Shown here in pieces: positions 5,220 through 6,766 of a stretch of DNA of 6,766 bases. The translations under genes were made by a program, and so were the position numbers. Under the pieces are notes generated by a model. That model saw nothing but the letters and a program-made list of their open reading frames with translations, ran no database searches and was not told the DNA's origin. Origin of the DNA: GWC2-37-13 sp964564535 (GTDB taxonomy: Bacteria > Patescibacteriota > Microgenomatia > UBA1406 > GWC2-37-13); contig CAZMBH010000051.1 in the NCBI GenBank assembly GCA_964564535.1, positions 1 to 6,766 of the forward strand, read 5' to 3'. The stretch's first letter is position 1. The number at the start of each line of letters is the position of its first letter.

Positions 5220-5840
5220 TTATTGAACGGAGCGTGAATTTGAGAGTTCCTGTGACATTGAATACTGCGTTCCTTGCTTTTTTGATCTGACGGCAAAGGC
5301 TGATCCTCTTTTTTTCTTTTTGGACATTAAGGCTTGAAGCCAGGTTTTTGATTCTCCGACCTTCGCCCTTAAATGTCTTAGTATATTTAATACAAGTTCA
5401 AGGAATCGAATATGATAAATTCCCGGTTTTTCCGGCAAACCGTTAATCGTTAAGTTTTCCACGTCTTTAACATCATTGATCAAGGATGCATCGGCGCGCT
5501 TAATCATTTCAATTTCTTTTTTAATAGCTTCTGTCAACTCCTGGATCTGTTTTTTGATGAGAGTATTCTCGTAGTATTCCTGATAGTTAAATATCTTGAC
5601 CTCTTGTTTTTTACCTTTTGCTTTATCTAATTCCTTTTTAAAATTTAATTCATTTCCGAAGTCCTTATTTTCATCATCGTCAGAACCGCCGAAAAATTGG
5701 TCTAGCATTCCTCCGCCGATTTTACCGAAAGCATCAGCGGTACTCTTAGCAGTTGATGTTCCTAAATCACGAAGGCTTTCCAGAGGATTTTTCTCTGTAT
5801 ATTTTTGACTTTTAGCTTTTGTATTTTGGGTTTGTGTCAT
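5220..5840 (-). CDS. Small coiled-coil protein resembling the CPR family DUF5660
   Basis: A 206-residue protein with no signal peptide or membrane segment. The N-terminus has NPLESLRDLGTSTAKS (19-34), then a glycine-rich stretch and an acidic patch (GGSDDDENKDFG). The middle (about 95-125) is a charged helix, probably a coiled coil. The C-terminal half contains PEKPGIYHIRFLE, then a helix with LRAKVGESKTWLQ and a basic tail KKKKRG. This order matches my memory of DUF5660, a family of unknown function found in Microgenomates and related CPR bacteria. I could not check it, and no biochemical role is known to me. The gene follows tig by 12 bases on the same strand but has its own promoter inside the end of tig. 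The ATG at 5840 is chosen because the -10 lies exactly 6 bases upstream. Confidence 0.72.
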   Translation of the reverse strand: MTQTQNTKAKSQKYTEKNPLESLRDLGTSTAKSTADAFGKIGGGMLDQFFGGSDDDENKDFGNELNFKKELDKAKGKKQEVKIFNYQEYYENTLIKKQIQELTEAIKKEIEMIKRADASLINDVKDVENLTINGLPEKPGIYHIRFLELVLNILRHLRAKVGESKTWLQALMSKKKKRGSAFAVRSKKQGTQYSMSQELSNSRSVQ

Positions 5841-5846
5841 GCCTAC

Positions 5847-5875
5847 ATTTTACTACAGGCTAATCAGATAGTCAA
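5847..5875 (-). promoter_or_regulatory. Promoter of the DUF5660-like gene, inside the 3' end of tig
   Basis: On the - strand, TTGACT (5875-5870), a 17-base spacer and TAAAAT (5852-5847). The spacer contains the last codons and TAG stop of trigger factor. The -10 hexamer ends 6 bases before the ATG at 5840, so the transcript would begin at the start codon. No Shine-Dalgarno sequence is present in GTAGGC. Confidence 0.65.
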
Positions 5876-6716
5876 GTGTTTTTTGCTTTCTAAGGATGGT
5901 TGCGTAGTAGTAACTATTTTGTTCAGCTATTTTTCTTTCCTTGTCGTCTTTTATGTTGACAAATAGCTTGTTTAGGTCTGCTTGTTCAACTTTAAGATTT
6001 TCTTTGTCAGCTATTTCTGCCAAAACGAATTCTAGCTTATAAGTATCTTCCGTCTCTTTTTTGAACTGTTCTTTAAGCGTATCCATGGTTAAATTTTTAG
6101 ATTTTAAGTAATTTTCCGTAGTTAGACCGATTTTTTGAATTTCGTCCAGCAAATGTGATAGGCGATGATTAATTTCTTCATTGATTACCATGTCAGAAAT
6201 TTCCAGCTTTGTTTCTTTTAAAAGAGCCGTTAGAACTTCATTTAATAACTTATTCTTGTCCTCTTCTGGTTTCTTAGCTTCTTTATCTTTTCCGGGCACC
6301 CAAATATTAGCCTTGTTTATTTTAGCTTTAGCTTCCTTAATTACTTTTTTATAATCACCTAAGACAATATTAGGTTTTTCTGCCAAGGTTATTTTAATCT
6401 GCCAATCTTCGCCCTCTTTAGCTTTGACTAAATCGACTTTGGGGGAGATTATTGGCTTCAAATTTTCTTTAGATAAAATTTCCGAATAAATACGGGAAAT
6501 CATTTTTTGAGCGAGTTCTTGATAGAGGTCCTCTTTATGAATATGTTTTTCTGCTATATCTTTTGGAACTTTGCCTGGTCTAAAACCTTCAACCGTTAAT
6601 TTCTGTTGAAGCCTTAAAAAAGCTTCGCTTTCTTCTTTTTTTACATCTGCCTTAGGAACATCGACAACTAATTGGACTGTGTTTTTTGGAAGTTTTTCCT
6701 TTTTGTAGCTATACAT
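5853..6716 (-). CDS. tig: Trigger factor lacking the PPIase domain
   Basis: A 287-residue ribosome-associated chaperone that shields nascent chains at the exit tunnel. The ribosome-binding N-terminal domain spans about residues 1-127 and carries the signature GFRPGKVP at 44-51. The end of that domain is recognisable (LAEKPNIVLGDYKKV, 111-125). Classical trigger factor has about 430 residues with an FKBP-type PPIase domain next. Here a Lys/Glu-rich linker (about 128-156, with IWVPGKDKEA) takes its place. The helical C-terminal substrate-binding domain follows (about 157-287: LLNEVLTALLKETKLEIS, then INEEINHRLSHLLDEI). Both flanking domains are complete, so this looks like a natural short form and not a broken gene. 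It stops with TAG 12 bases before the DUF5660-like gene. The start at 6716 follows a -10-like hexamer and agrees with the family N-terminus. Confidence 0.9.
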   Translation of the reverse strand: MYSYKKEKLPKNTVQLVVDVPKADVKKEESEAFLRLQQKLTVEGFRPGKVPKDIAEKHIHKEDLYQELAQKMISRIYSEILSKENLKPIISPKVDLVKAKEGEDWQIKITLAEKPNIVLGDYKKVIKEAKAKINKANIWVPGKDKEAKKPEEDKNKLLNEVLTALLKETKLEISDMVINEEINHRLSHLLDEIQKIGLTTENYLKSKNLTMDTLKEQFKKETEDTYKLEFVLAEIADKENLKVEQADLNKLFVNIKDDKERKIAEQNSYYYATILRKQKTLDYLISL

Positions 6717-6723
6717 TCTTATA

Positions 6724-6751
6724 ATTGTACAGGAAATTGATTTGAAAGCAA
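6724..6751 (-). promoter_or_regulatory. Probable tig promoter
   Basis: On the - strand, TTGCTT (6751-6746), a 16-base spacer and TACAAT (6729-6724). Seven bases separate it from the ATG, so the leader would be 0-1 base. A TATAAG only one base before the ATG is too close to act as the -10 for this start. The remaining bases to the window edge show nothing else I can support. Confidence 0.5.
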
Positions 6752-6766
6752 CGTTATTTTAGCCTC

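Noticed and set aside
5596..5808. 70-residue + strand frame
   Set aside because: Shadow of the DUF5660-like gene on the opposite strand, low-complexity Ser/Phe-rich translation.
1..6766. Recoded UGA (as in Gracilibacteria/Absconditabacteria)
   Set aside because: All genes read well with the standard code; stops are TAA and TAG and no internal TGA is needed.
1..6766. CRISPR arrays, insertion sequences or defence genes
   Set aside because: No regularly spaced repeats, transposase motifs or nuclease/defence domains were seen in any frame.

Overview
The window looks like a piece of an AT-rich bacterial genome of the Candidate Phyla Radiation (Patescibacteria), most likely Microgenomates-like. 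This is an inference from gene content: a trigger factor without its PPIase domain, a small protein resembling the CPR family DUF5660, a lysozyme-like protein of a type I associate with that group, tRNAs without encoded CCA, and no recognisable Shine-Dalgarno sequences. The standard code fits: the stops seen are TAA and TAG. Positions 4626-4725 are exactly 100 N, so this is a scaffold join of unknown true size.

Left part (1-3780, + strand): the 3' end of a DNA polymerase III delta subunit gene (holA-like), a complete phosphomannomutase/phosphoglucomutase, a stop-overlapping hairpin, then a strong promoter driving a 542-residue membrane protein of unknown function. A membrane-anchored class I methyltransferase lies on the - strand and meets that gene tail to tail, with overlapping stop codons. 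A GC-rich palindromic repeat is inserted in frame in the methyltransferase.

Middle (4346-4623): a tRNA cluster with a striking layout. A complete tRNA-Arg(TCG) lies inside the anticodon loop of a second tRNA, probably Arg(CCT). The two outer halves still pair in the acceptor and anticodon stems, and they carry GC-rich complementary extensions that flank the inner tRNA. A normal tRNA-Lys(CTT) follows, then the gap.

Right part (4726-6766): after the gap comes the 3' part of an exported lysozyme-like gene (+). It converges on a - strand pair made of trigger factor (tig) followed by a DUF5660-like gene.

On regulation, all five protein genes with a visible start have a -10-like hexamer 6 to 11 bases before the start codon and no Shine-Dalgarno sequence. 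Four also have a -35-like hexamer at 16-18 bases. This points to leaderless or near-leaderless mRNAs as the normal mode here. The genes do not form one pathway. They are housekeeping functions (replication, sugar phosphate metabolism, translation, protein folding) mixed with lineage-specific membrane proteins.
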